Assembly (NCBI RefSeq): GCF_015244745.1
Contig: NZ_JABCQI010000007.1
Location: forward strand, 62,001 to 126,000
Reading direction: 5' to 3'
DNA: 64,000 nt
From: Gluconobacter cadivus
GTDB taxonomy: Bacteria; Pseudomonadota; Alphaproteobacteria; Acetobacterales; Acetobacteraceae
The translations under genes and the position numbers were made by a program. The stretch's first letter is position 1, and every line of letters begins with the position of its first letter. Shown here in pieces: positions 1 to 10,430 of this stretch. The notes beneath the pieces are model-generated. The model saw only the letters and a list, made by a program, of their open reading frames with translations. It did not search any database and had not been told where the DNA came from.

Positions 1-300
1 ACTTTTATTTTATAAGTATTTCTAAAAATAATCATGTCGATATTTCTGGAGCAGATTGATTTGAATTATTTAAGAAATGATAAATTTTTAGAATTTCTCT
101 GAACTGAGATGAGGACATTTCCGCACTTGGGCTTCCATAAGCCATTGACGTTCAATCTTCATAGAACTGACGCATCTCTCTGGACATCGATCCAGATACA
201 CGTTCTCCTGCCTGAACGACGCGCCCGCATAGGGCGTTCATGCGTTATGGCCGTCAACAGACGGCAATATCTCAACGTGGATGCAAGGAACTCTGAAGCA
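1..300. other. AT-rich leader upstream of pgm
   Basis: The first hundred or so bases are clearly AT-rich and the composition then rises toward the pgm start. The reading frame of pgm stays open back to position 109, but residues before the ATG at 301 do not resemble any phosphoglucomutase, so I treat this as non-coding. I see no convincing promoter hexamers. The left edge may belong to an intergenic region or a gene outside the window. Confidence 0.5.
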
Positions 301-1947
301 ATGTCCCATCTCAGTCCCCTGGCCGGAAAAACACTTTCTTCTTCCCAACTCACCGACATTCCCGCCCTGATCGCAGCCTATTATGATCGCAAACCCGATC
401 CTGCGGTCTCCACGCAGCGGGTGTCTTTCGGAACATCGGGCCATCGCGGTTCCTCGCTCCATACCAGTTTCAACGAAAACCACATCCTCGCCATCTGCGA
501 GGCCATCTGCCGCCATCGCAAGGCCGAAGGAATTGATGGGCCGCTCTTTATTGGCATGGACAGCCACGCGCTCTCTGGTCCAGCACAGAAATCCGCTATC
601 GAAGTGTTCGCGGCTCATGGCATTGACGTGCGGATCGACGAACATGGCGGCTATACGCCGACGCCTGTCATTTCCCATGCCATCCTGACCTACAACAAGG
701 GCCGCACCACGGGCCTTGCCGATGGTGTGGTCATCACGCCGTCGCATAATCCTCCGGCAGATGGCGGGTTCAAGTATAACCCGACCAACGGCGGTCCGGC
801 CGATACATCCATCACCAAAGCCATTCAGGACATGGCTAACGACTTCCTCGCCAACGACCTGAAAGACGTCAAACGCCTGCCCTATGAACAGGCGCGGCAG
901 GAAGCCTGCATTAAAGGCTACGATTTCATCACGCCTTATGTGAACGATCTGGATTCCGTCATCGACATGAAGGCCATTCGGGACGCTGGCGTGAAAATCG
1001 GCATCGACCCACTGGGCGGCGCAGCCGTCGCGTACTGGAAGCCCATCATCGACCGCTATGGCCTGAACGCCACCGTCGTCAGCGACGTAGTGGACCCGAC
1101 CTTCTCTTTCATGACTGCCGACTGGGACGGGCAGATCCGCATGGACTGCTCCTCCCCCTACGCCATGGCACGTCTGATCGAAATGGGAGACCGCTTCGAC
1201 GTGGCCTTCGCTAATGATACGGATGCGGACCGCCACGGCATCGTCGCCATGCCCGATGGCCTGATGAACCCCAATCATTATCTTGCCGTGGCGATTTCCT
1301 ATCTGTTCCAGAACCGCCCGGACTGGAGCCCGGAACTTGGCGTGGGCAAGACGCTCGTCAGCAGTGGCTTGATCGACCGCGTGGCAGCCGAAATGGGACG
1401 CAAACTGGTGGAAGTGCCGGTCGGCCTGAAGTGGTTTGTGCCCGGTCTGATGGATGGATCGCTGGGTTTTGGCGGTGAAGAAAGCGCAGGCGCCACGTTC
1501 CTGCGGCGCGACGGCTCCGTCTGGACCACGGACAAAGACGGTCTCATTCTGGGCCTTCTGGCGGCTGAAATTACAGCCAAGACCGGCAAGAACCCCAGCG
1601 CCCATTATCATGAAATCATCGCCCGTCTTGGCACACCCTATTACGAGCGCATTGACGCAGCGGCAAACCCGGAACAGAAAGCAAAGCTCAGCAAACTCAC
1701 GCCAGAACAGTTCCCGCTGGAAACGCTCGCCGGTGACAAAATCATCAGCAAACTGACCCGCGCACCGGGTAATGACGCGCCGATTGGTGGCCTGAAAGTC
1801 GTCACCGAGAACGGCTGGTTCGCCGCACGTCCGTCCGGCACGGAGGATGTTTACAAGATCTACGCGGAAAGCTTTGTCAGCCCGGAACACCTGCGCGCCA
1901 TTCAGCAGGAAGCACAGGACGCCATTTCAAAAGTCTTCGCTGCCTGA
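301..1947 (+). CDS. pgm: Phosphoglucomutase, alpha-D-glucose specific
   Basis: Interconverts glucose 1-phosphate and glucose 6-phosphate in the cytoplasm, linking sugar catabolism to UDP-glucose supply for polysaccharide synthesis. It has all four hallmarks of the alpha-D-phosphohexomutases: the phospho-serine loop TPSHNPP (Ser near residue 148), the metal loop NDTDADRHG (near 308), the sugar loop GGEESAG (near 391) and the C-terminal phosphate loop RPSGTED. The length of 548 residues matches the E. coli Pgm type. I chose the ATG at 301 because the N-terminus then aligns with the family (the [10 protein letters not shown] region follows) and an AAGGAA site lies just upstream; the open frame reaches back to 109. 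Its product could feed the polysaccharide genes at the far end of the window (inference). Confidence 0.95.
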   Translation: MSHLSPLAGKTLSSSQLTDIPALIAAYYDRKPDPAVSTQRVSFGTSGHRGSSLHTSFNENHILAICEAICRHRKAEGIDGPLFIGMDSHALSGPAQKSAIEVFAAHGIDVRIDEHGGYTPTPVISHAILTYNKGRTTGLADGVVITPSHNPPADGGFKYNPTNGGPADTSITKAIQDMANDFLANDLKDVKRLPYEQARQEACIKGYDFITPYVNDLDSVIDMKAIRDAGVKIGIDPLGGAAVAYWKPIIDRYGLNATVVSDVVDPTFSFMTADWDGQIRMDCSSPYAMARLIEMGDRFDVAFANDTDADRHGIVAMPDGLMNPNHYLAVAISYLFQNRPDWSPELGVGKTLVSSGLIDRVAAEMGRKLVEVPVGLKWFVPGLMDGSLGFGGEESAGATFLRRDGSVWTTDKDGLILGLLAAEITAKTGKNPSAHYHEIIARLGTPYYERIDAAANPEQKAKLSKLTPEQFPLETLAGDKIISKLTRAPGNDAPIGGLKVVTENGWFAARPSGTEDVYKIYAESFVSPEHLRAIQQEAQDAISKVFAA

Positions 1948-1952
1948 ACCGT

Positions 1953-1982
1953 ATTGCCCCCGGAGCGTACTCCGGGGGCAAT
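1953..1982. terminator. Bidirectional hairpin between pgm and the TonB receptor
   Basis: A perfect 13-bp inverted repeat (1953-1965 and 1970-1982) with a CGTA loop lies between two convergent stop codons. There is no strong T-run on either strand, so efficiency is uncertain, but position and stem strength fit a shared terminator. Confidence 0.65.
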
Positions 1983-1997
1983 CGGAAAACTAGAACG

Positions 1998-4877
1998 TCA
2001 GTTATAAACCAGTTCAAAATAAATACTGCGGCCGTAATCTTCTTTCGCTTCCAGCCGATTGAGGTGCTCTCCGTAATACATCCGCGTATGCGAACCCGCC
2101 AGATTATAGACTTCGTATTTCAGGCGAAGATTATCGGTAATATCGTTCCAGGCTCCAAGATCCAGACTGGGTTGGGAGCCGTAACCATACATCTGGGTCG
2201 GGTCGTCATTGAGACCTTCAAGATATTTCGCAGAATATGAAAAGGCTGCTTTGACTGCACCGCGGATCTGCGGGATGTGCCATGTCACGCTCCCGTTAAA
2301 GACATAGGAGGGCTGCTCGGTCAGCTGCTTCAGCTTGTATGAGACGTTGACACCTTGATAGGTCATCCGACCGCGCATCCAGGTTCCACTGGCATTGATG
2401 TCAAAGGACTGCCTCCATGGGCCTTGAATGCTGCGATCAACCACAGAAACCTCGACCCCCATCAGTGATGAATTATTGGCGTTGCGCGGCTGCGTGACAT
2501 AAGTCAGTTCATCATTGATCAATTCGGTTGATCGGGTGGTATAGATGTCATGCGTGATCATCTTGTCGAAATAAGCGACGCTAAAGACGCCTTTTCCGCG
2601 ATTGAAGAATTTATCAAGAGAAATATCGAAATTCTGAGCCTTACGCGGCATCAGATTAGGATTGCCTCGTGACAGCGAACAGTTAATGTCTCCGGGTTGC
2701 GTATTCTGGGAGTCACCACAGCTATATTGTGCAGCCTGCGCGAGGTCCGTCGGCTGAGGGCGACCTACCGACTGGCTGTAGACGGCATGCAGTATCAGAT
2801 TTTTGGGAAATTCATGCACAAATGTCACGGAAGGAAGGGGGTTGATATAACCGCCCCGGTTTTTCTCGATTTTCCCTGTCGGATTCGATAAACTGTCGGT
2901 GTCTGGAATAAACGCATTGAAGTTCACCGAGTCAGCACGGACACCGGCGATAATCTGTGACTTCCGCCACTTATAATGCAGCGAAACATACCCATCAAAG
3001 AGTTGTTCCTGATAACGGAAATATGCCAGTTCCGTGTAATTTTTGGATTTGGCGGGATCAGGGGTCTGCTTGTCCCACGGGAAATTCGTCAGATCGAAGA
3101 ATGGCCCGTTCGGGTTCTGCATATTCGGGATGAACATGCTGGATGCCGCATTTCCGCCCGGCTTGTACCAAAGCTGATCTGACGAATTGGTGGCGTTCAG
3201 ACTGCGCCATTCAAAACCGCTTGCAAATCCAAACCCGTGAAAATCCGGATTCAAATTACGCGTGTAATCCAAGCGGACGTTCGTAACCCCTTCATGGTCA
3301 CGGTCGTATTCCTGCTGAACTGTCTGGAAAGCATAACCGCTGTTGAGGAGTTTGTTCATATCGATAATATCGACAAGATTGGCGACATTATCTTTGTTTA
3401 TAGTATAATCGGCGTAAACAGCGCCTTTTGCATTTTCTTTAGGGTAGACTCTCGCAGTCACATAGGGCTCGTGATTGTAATAGTCTTCCCATGTATAGCC
3501 AGCGCGCAATTTCAGCGTCGAAATATTGTCGTGCCAGCTCAAATTCCCCAGAACACCATTGGTATTCATCCGCCAGTTATCTTTCCGGCCGATCGTCCGG
3601 GCGCGATAGATGTATTCACGGCCGGACGTGGGGGTCTGGTTCCAGATCGCTGTATCGTCGAGCAGGTATTCGTTGTGCTCCATGAAGGAATTTTCCCATC
3701 TTTCGTAGGAATATCCCATAACGGATGCATTAAATCCGCTATTTTCAGGATGCCATTCAAGACGCGCGGCCCCACCCAGAGAGTTCAAATCGTTGGAATA
3801 GCTCCCGCCATCGACATAGCGAGGAGCGGTCATGCCATTCCACCCCGGCGTACTCGGATCATTCGGACTTAGAATTTTGCCCTTGGCATTATAATAATTG
3901 TAGCTGTCTTCCTGCCACTTCTTGGTCGTGTTCCGGGTCCGCCTCTGGTACCGGAACGAGGTCATGATGCCGAATTCCTTGTGTGCACCGAACCGGTCAG
4001 AGAAAACAGCCTTGGCACCCTGCCCCAGATGTGGCGACATGCCGGGGATCCTGTTGGCGCCTGCCGATCCTTTTTCGGTGCCGTAAATGCCGTAAGCATT
4101 GATATATTTATAAAGTCCATCATGGTCGAAGGCGCTGCGGGGGTTCATGTTAATGACCGCACCGATGGCACCCCCATCCTGTTCGGCTGTAAAAGTCTTG
4201 TAAATATCGTCCTCACCGGTCATTTCGGCCGGTATGTTCTGCATATTGACGCGCCGGCGGATGCTACCGCCGTCACTGATACTTGCGAGCGTCATACCGT
4301 CCAGTGTCGTCTGGTTAAGATCCGACGACACACCACGCACGCTGATATAACGGGGTTCGTCGCCATTACGGATCCCCGTGACCCCCGGAAGCTGCGTCAG
4401 CAGCTGGGCCATGGACGTCGCTCCACCCAGATTGGACGTGTCATCATAAGTGATCGAATCAACGACACCCGCAAAATTACGCTTGGTCCGCAATTCGTGA
4501 CGGCTTCCCCTTACTGTCAGGTTGTCCACCATATCAGCTTCAGTGCCGGTGGATTTTCTGGCAGGTCTCGCATGCAGCGTGATGTTTTTGGGATTTGATG
4601 CGTCAATTTTGAAGGCATTCTTACCAAGAAGCCTGCGAAGTGCCTTCAGATTATCCATTTTCCCATAAAGGGGAGCAGAACGCAGACTGTTTGCCGCATT
4701 GGCATCAAACGCGACATGAACCCCGGTCTGTTGACTGAAAGCCGTCAAAGCAGATGTGAGAGACTGCGCAGGAAGAGAAAAAACGTTCTGGGAATCTTGG
4801 GCAAAAGCAAAAACAGGCACAAGACATGGAACGGACGCTGAAAGCGCCAACGCGAAAGACCGACTTGAGAAAGACAT
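1998..4877 (-). CDS. TonB-dependent outer-membrane receptor with N-terminal STN domain
   Basis: Outer-membrane active transporter, probably for a siderophore or another large ligand. From the start used here (959 residues) there is a signal peptide ending at AFAQ, then a secretin/TonB short N-terminal (STN) domain of about 75 residues as in FecA-type receptors, a plug domain with the typical GVTGIRNGDEPRYISVRG-like stretch, and a long 22-strand barrel ending in an aromatic-rich LVYN. The STN domain normally signals to an anti-sigma/ECF sigma pair, but none is adjacent. The frame remains open 18 codons further upstream (to 4931), but the ATG at 4877 gives the cleaner signal peptide. The substrate cannot be told from sequence; several Asn/Tyr-rich loops resemble TonB receptors of the carbohydrate or xanthan-utilisation style. 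Confidence 0.9.
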   Translation of the reverse strand: MSFSSRSFALALSASVPCLVPVFAFAQDSQNVFSLPAQSLTSALTAFSQQTGVHVAFDANAANSLRSAPLYGKMDNLKALRRLLGKNAFKIDASNPKNITLHARPARKSTGTEADMVDNLTVRGSRHELRTKRNFAGVVDSITYDDTSNLGGATSMAQLLTQLPGVTGIRNGDEPRYISVRGVSSDLNQTTLDGMTLASISDGGSIRRRVNMQNIPAEMTGEDDIYKTFTAEQDGGAIGAVINMNPRSAFDHDGLYKYINAYGIYGTEKGSAGANRIPGMSPHLGQGAKAVFSDRFGAHKEFGIMTSFRYQRRTRNTTKKWQEDSYNYYNAKGKILSPNDPSTPGWNGMTAPRYVDGGSYSNDLNSLGGAARLEWHPENSGFNASVMGYSYERWENSFMEHNEYLLDDTAIWNQTPTSGREYIYRARTIGRKDNWRMNTNGVLGNLSWHDNISTLKLRAGYTWEDYYNHEPYVTARVYPKENAKGAVYADYTINKDNVANLVDIIDMNKLLNSGYAFQTVQQEYDRDHEGVTNVRLDYTRNLNPDFHGFGFASGFEWRSLNATNSSDQLWYKPGGNAASSMFIPNMQNPNGPFFDLTNFPWDKQTPDPAKSKNYTELAYFRYQEQLFDGYVSLHYKWRKSQIIAGVRADSVNFNAFIPDTDSLSNPTGKIEKNRGGYINPLPSVTFVHEFPKNLILHAVYSQSVGRPQPTDLAQAAQYSCGDSQNTQPGDINCSLSRGNPNLMPRKAQNFDISLDKFFNRGKGVFSVAYFDKMITHDIYTTRSTELINDELTYVTQPRNANNSSLMGVEVSVVDRSIQGPWRQSFDINASGTWMRGRMTYQGVNVSYKLKQLTEQPSYVFNGSVTWHIPQIRGAVKAAFSYSAKYLEGLNDDPTQMYGYGSQPSLDLGAWNDITDNLRLKYEVYNLAGSHTRMYYGEHLNRLEAKEDYGRSIYFELVYN

Positions 4878-5320
4878 TCGTAAAACCCTGGACTGGAAAA
4901 GACAGAGATCTGCTCTCGCTGCGCGGGACATTTACTGGTTTCTGATTATTTCTCTTGTTAATGTTTTGTTTCATTTAACGTTTTATAATGACATTTTCTA
5001 TCAATTTTAACTCAGATCACGATATTTTCTGGTTTTAGACTACTGAAAACACCTCTTTTCTTATCGGAGGGAAACAACATCTAAAAAAATATTTTCAGTA
5101 TATTTTGTAAAAATTTATCACGCTTATTTGAGTTTTTACGAAACAGGAAAGAACTCACCGAACTTTATTACAGTCACCTGAATATGATTTTCGTCATATC
5201 CGGAACGCTCATAATAGTCTCTTCCGAACCTCACTGTTTACTGCCGTGGCGAGGCGTAAACAGCTTTCTCCCGTGTATCTTTTTCTGATGCCCGTCCCCT
5301 CAACGGAGTCCTGAAAACCG
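4878..5320. promoter_or_regulatory. Divergent intergenic region, TonB receptor / ndh
   Basis: About 440 bp of AT-rich DNA between two divergent genes, expected to hold both promoters. I found no Fur-like GATAAT repeat. A near-perfect 8-6-8 inverted repeat (5180-5187 and 5194-5201, ATATGA...TCATAT core, 7 of 8 pairs) lies about 120 bp before ndh and could be an operator. Nothing else recognisable. Confidence 0.35.
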
Positions 5321-6613
5321 ATGCTGTCTCGACCTGAAATCCTGATTGTCGGAGGTGGTGTCGCCGGCCTGTCTCTCGCAACGCGCCTCGGAAAATCGAT
5401 GGGGAAGCCCGGAAAAGCGCGCATCACGCTGATCGACAAGAGCTTTTCCCATGTTTGGAAGCCAATGTTGCACTGCTTTGCCTCGGGCACGCTCAGCAAC
5501 GAGAATGATAAAGTAAATTTCATCTCACAGGCCAGCGGTCATCATTTCGAATTCTGGCCGGGCGAAGTTGCGTCCATTGACCGCGAAAACCGGGAAGTGA
5601 TCCTCAGCCCGCTTCTGGAAGCAGACGGCACCGTCGTTCTGGAAAGCCGCCGTATGAAATACGACACGATCGTCATTGCGATCGGCAGTTGCGCCAATGA
5701 TTTCGGCACACCCGGCGTTAAAGAATATTGCATGTCCATCGACAACCTCGTGGAGGCTAATGCTTTCAACGAGAAATTCCGTATGGAACTGCTTCGCGCA
5801 TTCGCCAACACGTCCGAACTGGACATCGCGATTGTCGGCGGCGGTGCGACGGGTGTTCAACTTGCCGCAGAGCTGCACAAGGCGCTGGAAATCGTAGGCC
5901 CGTATAATCTGCACGCTTTCGGTAAGGCACCGCCCAAGCTGCATGTCACGCTTCTTCAGTCAGGCCCGCGTATCCTCCCCGCCTTTCCGGAATCCGTTTC
6001 TGCGGCTGCCCAAAAGGAACTCGAACATATCGGCGTGACCGTTCAGACCAATGCCCGCGTTGCGGGAGCGGACGCCCATGGCTTCATTCTGAAAGATGGA
6101 TCTTACGTTCCCGCCAAGCTGCGTGTCTGGGCGGCAGGTGTCAAAGCCCCCGAAGTTACTACTGCCTATGGCGGACTGACGATCAACCGGACAGGCCAGA
6201 TTCTCGTCAATCCGAACCTCTCTTCCATTGACGATGAACGTATTTTCGCGCTGGGGGACTGCTCTTTCATTCAGGACGATCCCCTGCCCGCCACGGCTCA
6301 GGTCGCGGGGCAACAGGCCAAACATCTGGCCCGATATCTTCCCGCATGGATCGAACATGGCCGGAAAGTCCCGGGCTGCGTCTTCCATAACAAAGGCGCG
6401 ATTGTGGCGCTCGGAAAATACAATGGCTGGGCCGCCCTCCCGGGGGGCACCGTCTGGGGCGGAGGAATCTCGCATGGTTTTTCGGCGCGGCTGGCGCATC
6501 TGATGCTGTATCGCCAGCATCAGATGGAACTCTTTGGCTATTATCGCGGTCTGATGTCCTGTTACTCGGACTGGGTGGAAACCTTTGTGCGTCCTTCCGT
6601 CCGACTGGACTGA
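5321..6613 (+). CDS. ndh: Type II NADH:quinone oxidoreductase (NDH-2)
   Basis: Peripheral-membrane FAD enzyme that passes electrons from NADH to ubiquinone without pumping protons; it is the usual NADH entry point in acetic acid bacteria. There are two dinucleotide-binding loops, GGGVAGLSLA at residues 11-20 (FAD) and IVGGGATGVQ near 170 (NADH), plus the FAD-closing FALGDCSF near 308. The basic/aromatic C-terminal stretch (about 380-425) fits membrane attachment. At 430 residues it matches the family. The ATG at 5321 has a GGAG site ahead of it. It stands alone between a divergent TonB receptor and a convergent peptidase gene. Confidence 0.93.
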   Translation: MLSRPEILIVGGGVAGLSLATRLGKSMGKPGKARITLIDKSFSHVWKPMLHCFASGTLSNENDKVNFISQASGHHFEFWPGEVASIDRENREVILSPLLEADGTVVLESRRMKYDTIVIAIGSCANDFGTPGVKEYCMSIDNLVEANAFNEKFRMELLRAFANTSELDIAIVGGGATGVQLAAELHKALEIVGPYNLHAFGKAPPKLHVTLLQSGPRILPAFPESVSAAAQKELEHIGVTVQTNARVAGADAHGFILKDGSYVPAKLRVWAAGVKAPEVTTAYGGLTINRTGQILVNPNLSSIDDERIFALGDCSFIQDDPLPATAQVAGQQAKHLARYLPAWIEHGRKVPGCVFHNKGAIVALGKYNGWAALPGGTVWGGGISHGFSARLAHLMLYRQHQMELFGYYRGLMSCYSDWVETFVRPSVRLD

Positions 6614-6677
6614 CAGGGCGTCGCAAGCCTCGTTACATCATGACGTATGCAAACGTTCCGTAGAGTTTTCCCTGAAT

Positions 6678-7754
6678 TCAGGCGCTCTGACTTTCGCGGA
6701 TCAGGCGATGAATGAAAGCGAGTTTGTGCATGACACCTGCCGTCAGCACAAACGGATAGAAATCCGCCAGCCCCATGGAGCGGTTCAGACTGTTCACGGC
6801 GTAGGTCAGGGGCAACCAAGCCTGCATGATGTCTTCGAAAGATGCCTGCGTATACGGATCTTCGAGTGTTCGCCCGGAAGCATGGCCGATCCCCTCAAGA
6901 CGCGGATTGACGCTTACACCGAAAGCACAAGCGGTTTCGAGCGTTGAGACGATGTGCAGATAGTGCGCCCAGGTTTCTGCAAAATCCTCCCAAGGATGGG
7001 ATGTCGCATAGACGCTGACATGATTGTCCTGCCATTTGGGTGGCGGGGGGCTGTCGTAATAGACCTGAAGTGCCTGTTGATAATCCGCACGATCATCACC
7101 GAAAACGGCTCGGCACTCCTCCAGGCGCCCGGCGTCGCGCACCAGCAGGTTCCAGTAATAATGCCCGATTTCGTGCCGAAAATGCCCGAGAAGCGTGCGG
7201 TAATATTCTCCCATCTCGACACGCATCCGCTCCCGCGTTGCATCGTCGGCTTCGCGCATGGCGATGGTAATGACGCCGTTGGAATGCCCCGTCATGACGG
7301 GGGCCGATCCGTCCAACGCATCGTCGAGGAAGTCGAACACCAGCCCGTTCTCCGGGTCCTGACGTCGATCCCGAATGGGCAGTCTGAGTCGCAGAAGCGT
7401 GTAGAAAAGCCGGTGCTTGGCCACCTCGATCTTGCGCCAGCGCTCCAGATTTCCGGGAATATCAAGGCTCGGAATCGTACGGTTGAAGCGACAGGCAAAG
7501 CAGAACGATCTGTCACTCTGCGGGTCAGGTTCGGTCAGCCAGTTGCAGACGTCATGATCATGATTGGAGCAGTAGCGCAGACTCTCGTGCCGGGCCGAGG
7601 GCTCAAGCGGGTGCCACAGCCGCTCCCCAGCCGGGTCCAGCGCAGTCAGCAGAGACTGTTCCGGCAGGTACCCGACGGGGTGGCGGCAGTGCTCGCAAAC
7701 CGTGTTTTCAAAAAAGAGAATCTGTCCGCAGGACTGGCACTCAAAGAGCTTCAT
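6678..7754 (-). CDS. Zinc-ribbon putative zinc-dependent peptidase (COG4307 type)
   Basis: A 358-residue cytoplasmic protein with an N-terminal zinc ribbon (CQSC and CEHC pairs in the first 25 residues) and a metallopeptidase signature HEIGH inside GHFRHEIGHYYW near residue 193. The family is known as a predicted zinc-binding metallopeptidase that travels with transglutaminase, alpha-E and circularly permuted ATP-grasp genes. Its start overlaps the end of the upstream transglutaminase by 14 bp, indicating one transcript. No substrate is known. The assignment is firm at family level; catalytic activity is inferred from the HEXXH motif. Confidence 0.85.
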   Translation of the reverse strand: MKLFECQSCGQILFFENTVCEHCRHPVGYLPEQSLLTALDPAGERLWHPLEPSARHESLRYCSNHDHDVCNWLTEPDPQSDRSFCFACRFNRTIPSLDIPGNLERWRKIEVAKHRLFYTLLRLRLPIRDRRQDPENGLVFDFLDDALDGSAPVMTGHSNGVITIAMREADDATRERMRVEMGEYYRTLLGHFRHEIGHYYWNLLVRDAGRLEECRAVFGDDRADYQQALQVYYDSPPPPKWQDNHVSVYATSHPWEDFAETWAHYLHIVSTLETACAFGVSVNPRLEGIGHASGRTLEDPYTQASFEDIMQAWLPLTYAVNSLNRSMGLADFYPFVLTAGVMHKLAFIHRLIRESQSA

Positions 7755-8619
7755 GGGAATGCATTACACCGCCTTCCCCGATCATGGCCAGTTCCGGAGC
7801 AATGTTCCCGACGGGAAGCGGTGTCGCACGCATCGTGACTTCAAACGTGGCCTTGCACCGGTCCAGCAGTCCTGAAATGGGCGCGGTTTCCTCGGGACGC
7901 CCGGCGACCGCCAGCGGAATGTGATGCTGCGCCACCATCAGACCGGACGTCGTATCAAAACCAACCCAACCACCTTCCGGAATCCACGCTTCAGCCCAGG
8001 CATGCAGGTCACAGCTCAGGCCAGTGACGTCATCCGGCTGGATCAGGTAGCCGGATACAAACCGTGCCGAAAACCCAAGATGCCGCAGGATCGTTACCAG
8101 AAGCCAGGCGCTGTCACGACATGAGCCGCTTTCTCGTTGCAACGTCTCTTCAGGCGTCCACACGCCCGGTTCAAATCTGCGCTGATAGGTCAGACGCTCC
8201 GCCACAGCCCGGTTGAGATCCGCCACCACGGACGGAACCTTCTGTTCCCCCGCAACCCGCCAGGCTTCGACAAAGCGGGACACCTGCGCCCCAGCCGTAT
8301 CGACATCCCTGTAGGCGGCACAGACCGGTGTTTCTGCTTCTCCTGCCTCACCCGGCTGGCTACCCAGATCCACCTCCATACTGACCGAAACATCAAACGC
8401 CGTAACGCGCTCCTGAACCCGGACTTCCGCCACACGGTTGCCGTACGCATCGTGCCGCCAAAGCACATCCGCAGTATCCGGCGATATGTCGAGCGCATAA
8501 TTCCGGATGACAGAGGCCACACGCGGCACCGGACACAGACGCACGGTCTGACGGCCCAGAAAGACAGGTCGGTCATACTGGTATCGGGTATGGTGACGCA
8601 GTACGACGCGGGAATTCAT
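7741..8619 (-). CDS. Transglutaminase-like cysteine peptidase/amidase
   Basis: A 292-residue transglutaminase-superfamily protein: N-terminal beta domain (HHTRYQYDRPVFLGRQTVRL style, typical of the bacterial transglutaminase-like family), then the papain-like core with Cys in SGSCRDSAW (near 165), His in CDLHAWAEAW (near 205) and Asp in GFDTTSG (near 221), so the full triad is present. The family is thought to hydrolyse or form amide bonds on peptide-like products made by partner ATP-grasp enzymes. I start it at the ATG at 8619, where the family N-terminus begins; the frame stays open to 8721. It is first in a two-gene unit with the zinc peptidase and is divergent from the ATP-grasp/alpha-E pair. 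Confidence 0.88.
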   Translation of the reverse strand: MNSRVVLRHHTRYQYDRPVFLGRQTVRLCPVPRVASVIRNYALDISPDTADVLWRHDAYGNRVAEVRVQERVTAFDVSVSMEVDLGSQPGEAGEAETPVCAAYRDVDTAGAQVSRFVEAWRVAGEQKVPSVVADLNRAVAERLTYQRRFEPGVWTPEETLQRESGSCRDSAWLLVTILRHLGFSARFVSGYLIQPDDVTGLSCDLHAWAEAWIPEGGWVGFDTTSGLMVAQHHIPLAVAGRPEETAPISGLLDRCKATFEVTMRATPLPVGNIAPELAMIGEGGVMHSHEAL

Positions 8620-8918
8620 GCTCGGCAGGCCCTGAGGACAATCAGTTTCAGAAATGCATTCCAGACACAGGATTTTCGGGCCATCCCGCTCCAGCAACCA
8701 CCGGGTCTGATGGCCGTTCAAACCATTACCCTATCAGTCTTGTCGGGAACCGCAACAATTTCCGCCAGACTTTCCCCGATCTGTCCAAACGCCAAATTTC
8801 ACGCTTGGCAAAGCGTCGAAATCTTGCTCCGTTAATAAAATATCGTAACGAAGCGGCACGGCTGATCGGGCTTTCCTTCAGCAAACGGGGTCGGGGAAAA
8901 CAGGGTGTGAGGCAGAGA

Positions 8919-10430
8919 ATGAACAAGCCGGTTTTACAGTCTCCCGATCCCTCCGCGACCAGCCTTTCCGCACTGGCTCCGGCAAAGGCCGCGGCAGGTA
9001 TTTTCGCCGCCTATGACACACCGGATTTTTTCTGCGAACTCATGCGCCGGACGGATGACATCCCCCCCGCACTCAGGACCGTGCGAGACCGTCTGGCCGG
9101 TTTTGATCTTTCGGAACTGCGTCATCGCACCAGCACGGCCGAGACGCAGCTCTATCGATTGGGCATCACATTCACCGTCTACTCCGACCGCGAAGCGATC
9201 GACCGCATTCTCCCCTTCGACATGATCCCGCGCGTTCTCACTGCCCCGGAATGGGATCATATCGACCGCGGCGTGCAGCAGCGCGTCAAAACGCTCAACC
9301 TGTTCCTGCGGGACATCTATCATGAGCGTCATGTTCTGCGGGACGGCATCATCCCCGCCAGTTTGGTCCTCGGCAACCCCAATTACTGCGAGGCCATGGT
9401 CGGCGTCCGCGTCCCCGGTGACGTCTATGTCCATATCAACGGGACCGACCTGATCCGCGACAGCAGCGGCCGCTTCATGGTGCTTGAAGACAATGCGCGC
9501 ACGCCGTCGGGCGTCTCCTACGTCATCGAGAACCGGCACATGATGCTGCGCCTGATGCCTGACCTTGCTTCAGGAATGCCTCTGCGTTCGGTTGAGGAAT
9601 ACGGCCTCAAGCTGCATCAGACCCTGTGCGAGGTCGCGCCCGAGGGTGTGACCGATCCGCAGGTCGTGCTGTTCTCGCCCGGCATCTATAATTCCGCCTA
9701 TTTCGAGCACGTTTTTCTGGCGCGCGAGATGGGCGTGCCTCTTGTCGAAGGCCAGGACCTGATCGTCGAGAACCATCGCGTTTACATGCGGACCGTTGCG
9801 GGGTTGCGACCCGTTCATGCCATCTATCGCCGCCTCAACGACGAATATCTGGACCCTCTGGCTTTCAATCCGGACAGCATGCTCGGCGTACCCGGCCTCG
9901 TGGAAGCCTATCGCCGGGGTAACGTCACGCTGGCGAACGCTCTGGGAACGGGCGTTGCGGACGACAAGGCCGTATACGCCTATATGCCCCGCCTCATCCG
10001 CTATTATCTTGGCGAAGACCCGATCCTCGACAGCGTCCAGACCCATATCTGCGCCGAGCCGGAGGGGCTGGCCTATACGCTGGCCAATATGGACAAGCTG
10101 GTCGTCAAACCCGTCGGCGAGTCCGGTGGCTACGGCCTGTTGATAGGCTCGCAGGCCACCCAGACTGAACTGGACGAATTCCGCGCAAAGCTGCTCGAAG
10201 ATCCTTCCAATTATATCAGCCAGCCGGTCATCGACCTCTCGGTCTCTCCCACGCTTTGTCCCAGCGGTGTGGAAGCCCGGCATGTGGACCTGCGACCTTT
10301 CGCCCTGACCGGAAAAAATACATGGGTCCTCCCCGGTGGCCTGTCCCGCGTGGCCCTTCGCAAAGGCTCGCTGGTCGTCAATTCCTCACAGGGCGGCGGC
10401 TCGAAAGACACCTGGGTGATGGCCCGATGA
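8919..10430 (+). CDS. Circularly permuted type 2 ATP-grasp protein
   Basis: A 503-residue predicted ligase of the circularly permuted ATP-grasp family (formerly DUF404/DUF407). Recognisable family stretches include RTLNLFL-like KTLNLFLRDIYH, the GTDLIRDSSGRFMVLEDN region, the PSGVSYVIENR segment and VVKPVGESGGYG, the ATP-binding loop. ATP-grasp enzymes form amide bonds through acyl-phosphates; in this family the product is unknown. The stop codon overlaps the start of the alpha-E gene (ATGA), so the two are translationally coupled. The start chosen (ATG 8919, purine-rich GGCAGAGA upstream) avoids a 38-residue basic extension in the open frame. Confidence 0.9.
   Translation: MNKPVLQSPDPSATSLSALAPAKAAAGIFAAYDTPDFFCELMRRTDDIPPALRTVRDRLAGFDLSELRHRTSTAETQLYRLGITFTVYSDREAIDRILPFDMIPRVLTAPEWDHIDRGVQQRVKTLNLFLRDIYHERHVLRDGIIPASLVLGNPNYCEAMVGVRVPGDVYVHINGTDLIRDSSGRFMVLEDNARTPSGVSYVIENRHMMLRLMPDLASGMPLRSVEEYGLKLHQTLCEVAPEGVTDPQVVLFSPGIYNSAYFEHVFLAREMGVPLVEGQDLIVENHRVYMRTVAGLRPVHAIYRRLNDEYLDPLAFNPDSMLGVPGLVEAYRRGNVTLANALGTGVADDKAVYAYMPRLIRYYLGEDPILDSVQTHICAEPEGLAYTLANMDKLVVKPVGESGGYGLLIGSQATQTELDEFRAKLLEDPSNYISQPVIDLSVSPTLCPSGVEARHVDLRPFALTGKNTWVLPGGLSRVALRKGSLVVNSSQGGGSKDTWVMAR

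Noticed and set aside
238-1890. 550-codon minus-strand open frame opposite pgm
   Set aside because: It mirrors pgm, has no family motifs and arises from high-GC codon usage that suppresses stops on the opposite strand.
4878-5320. Fur box before the TonB receptor
   Set aside because: No GATAATGATAATC-like repeat is present, so iron control is not claimed.
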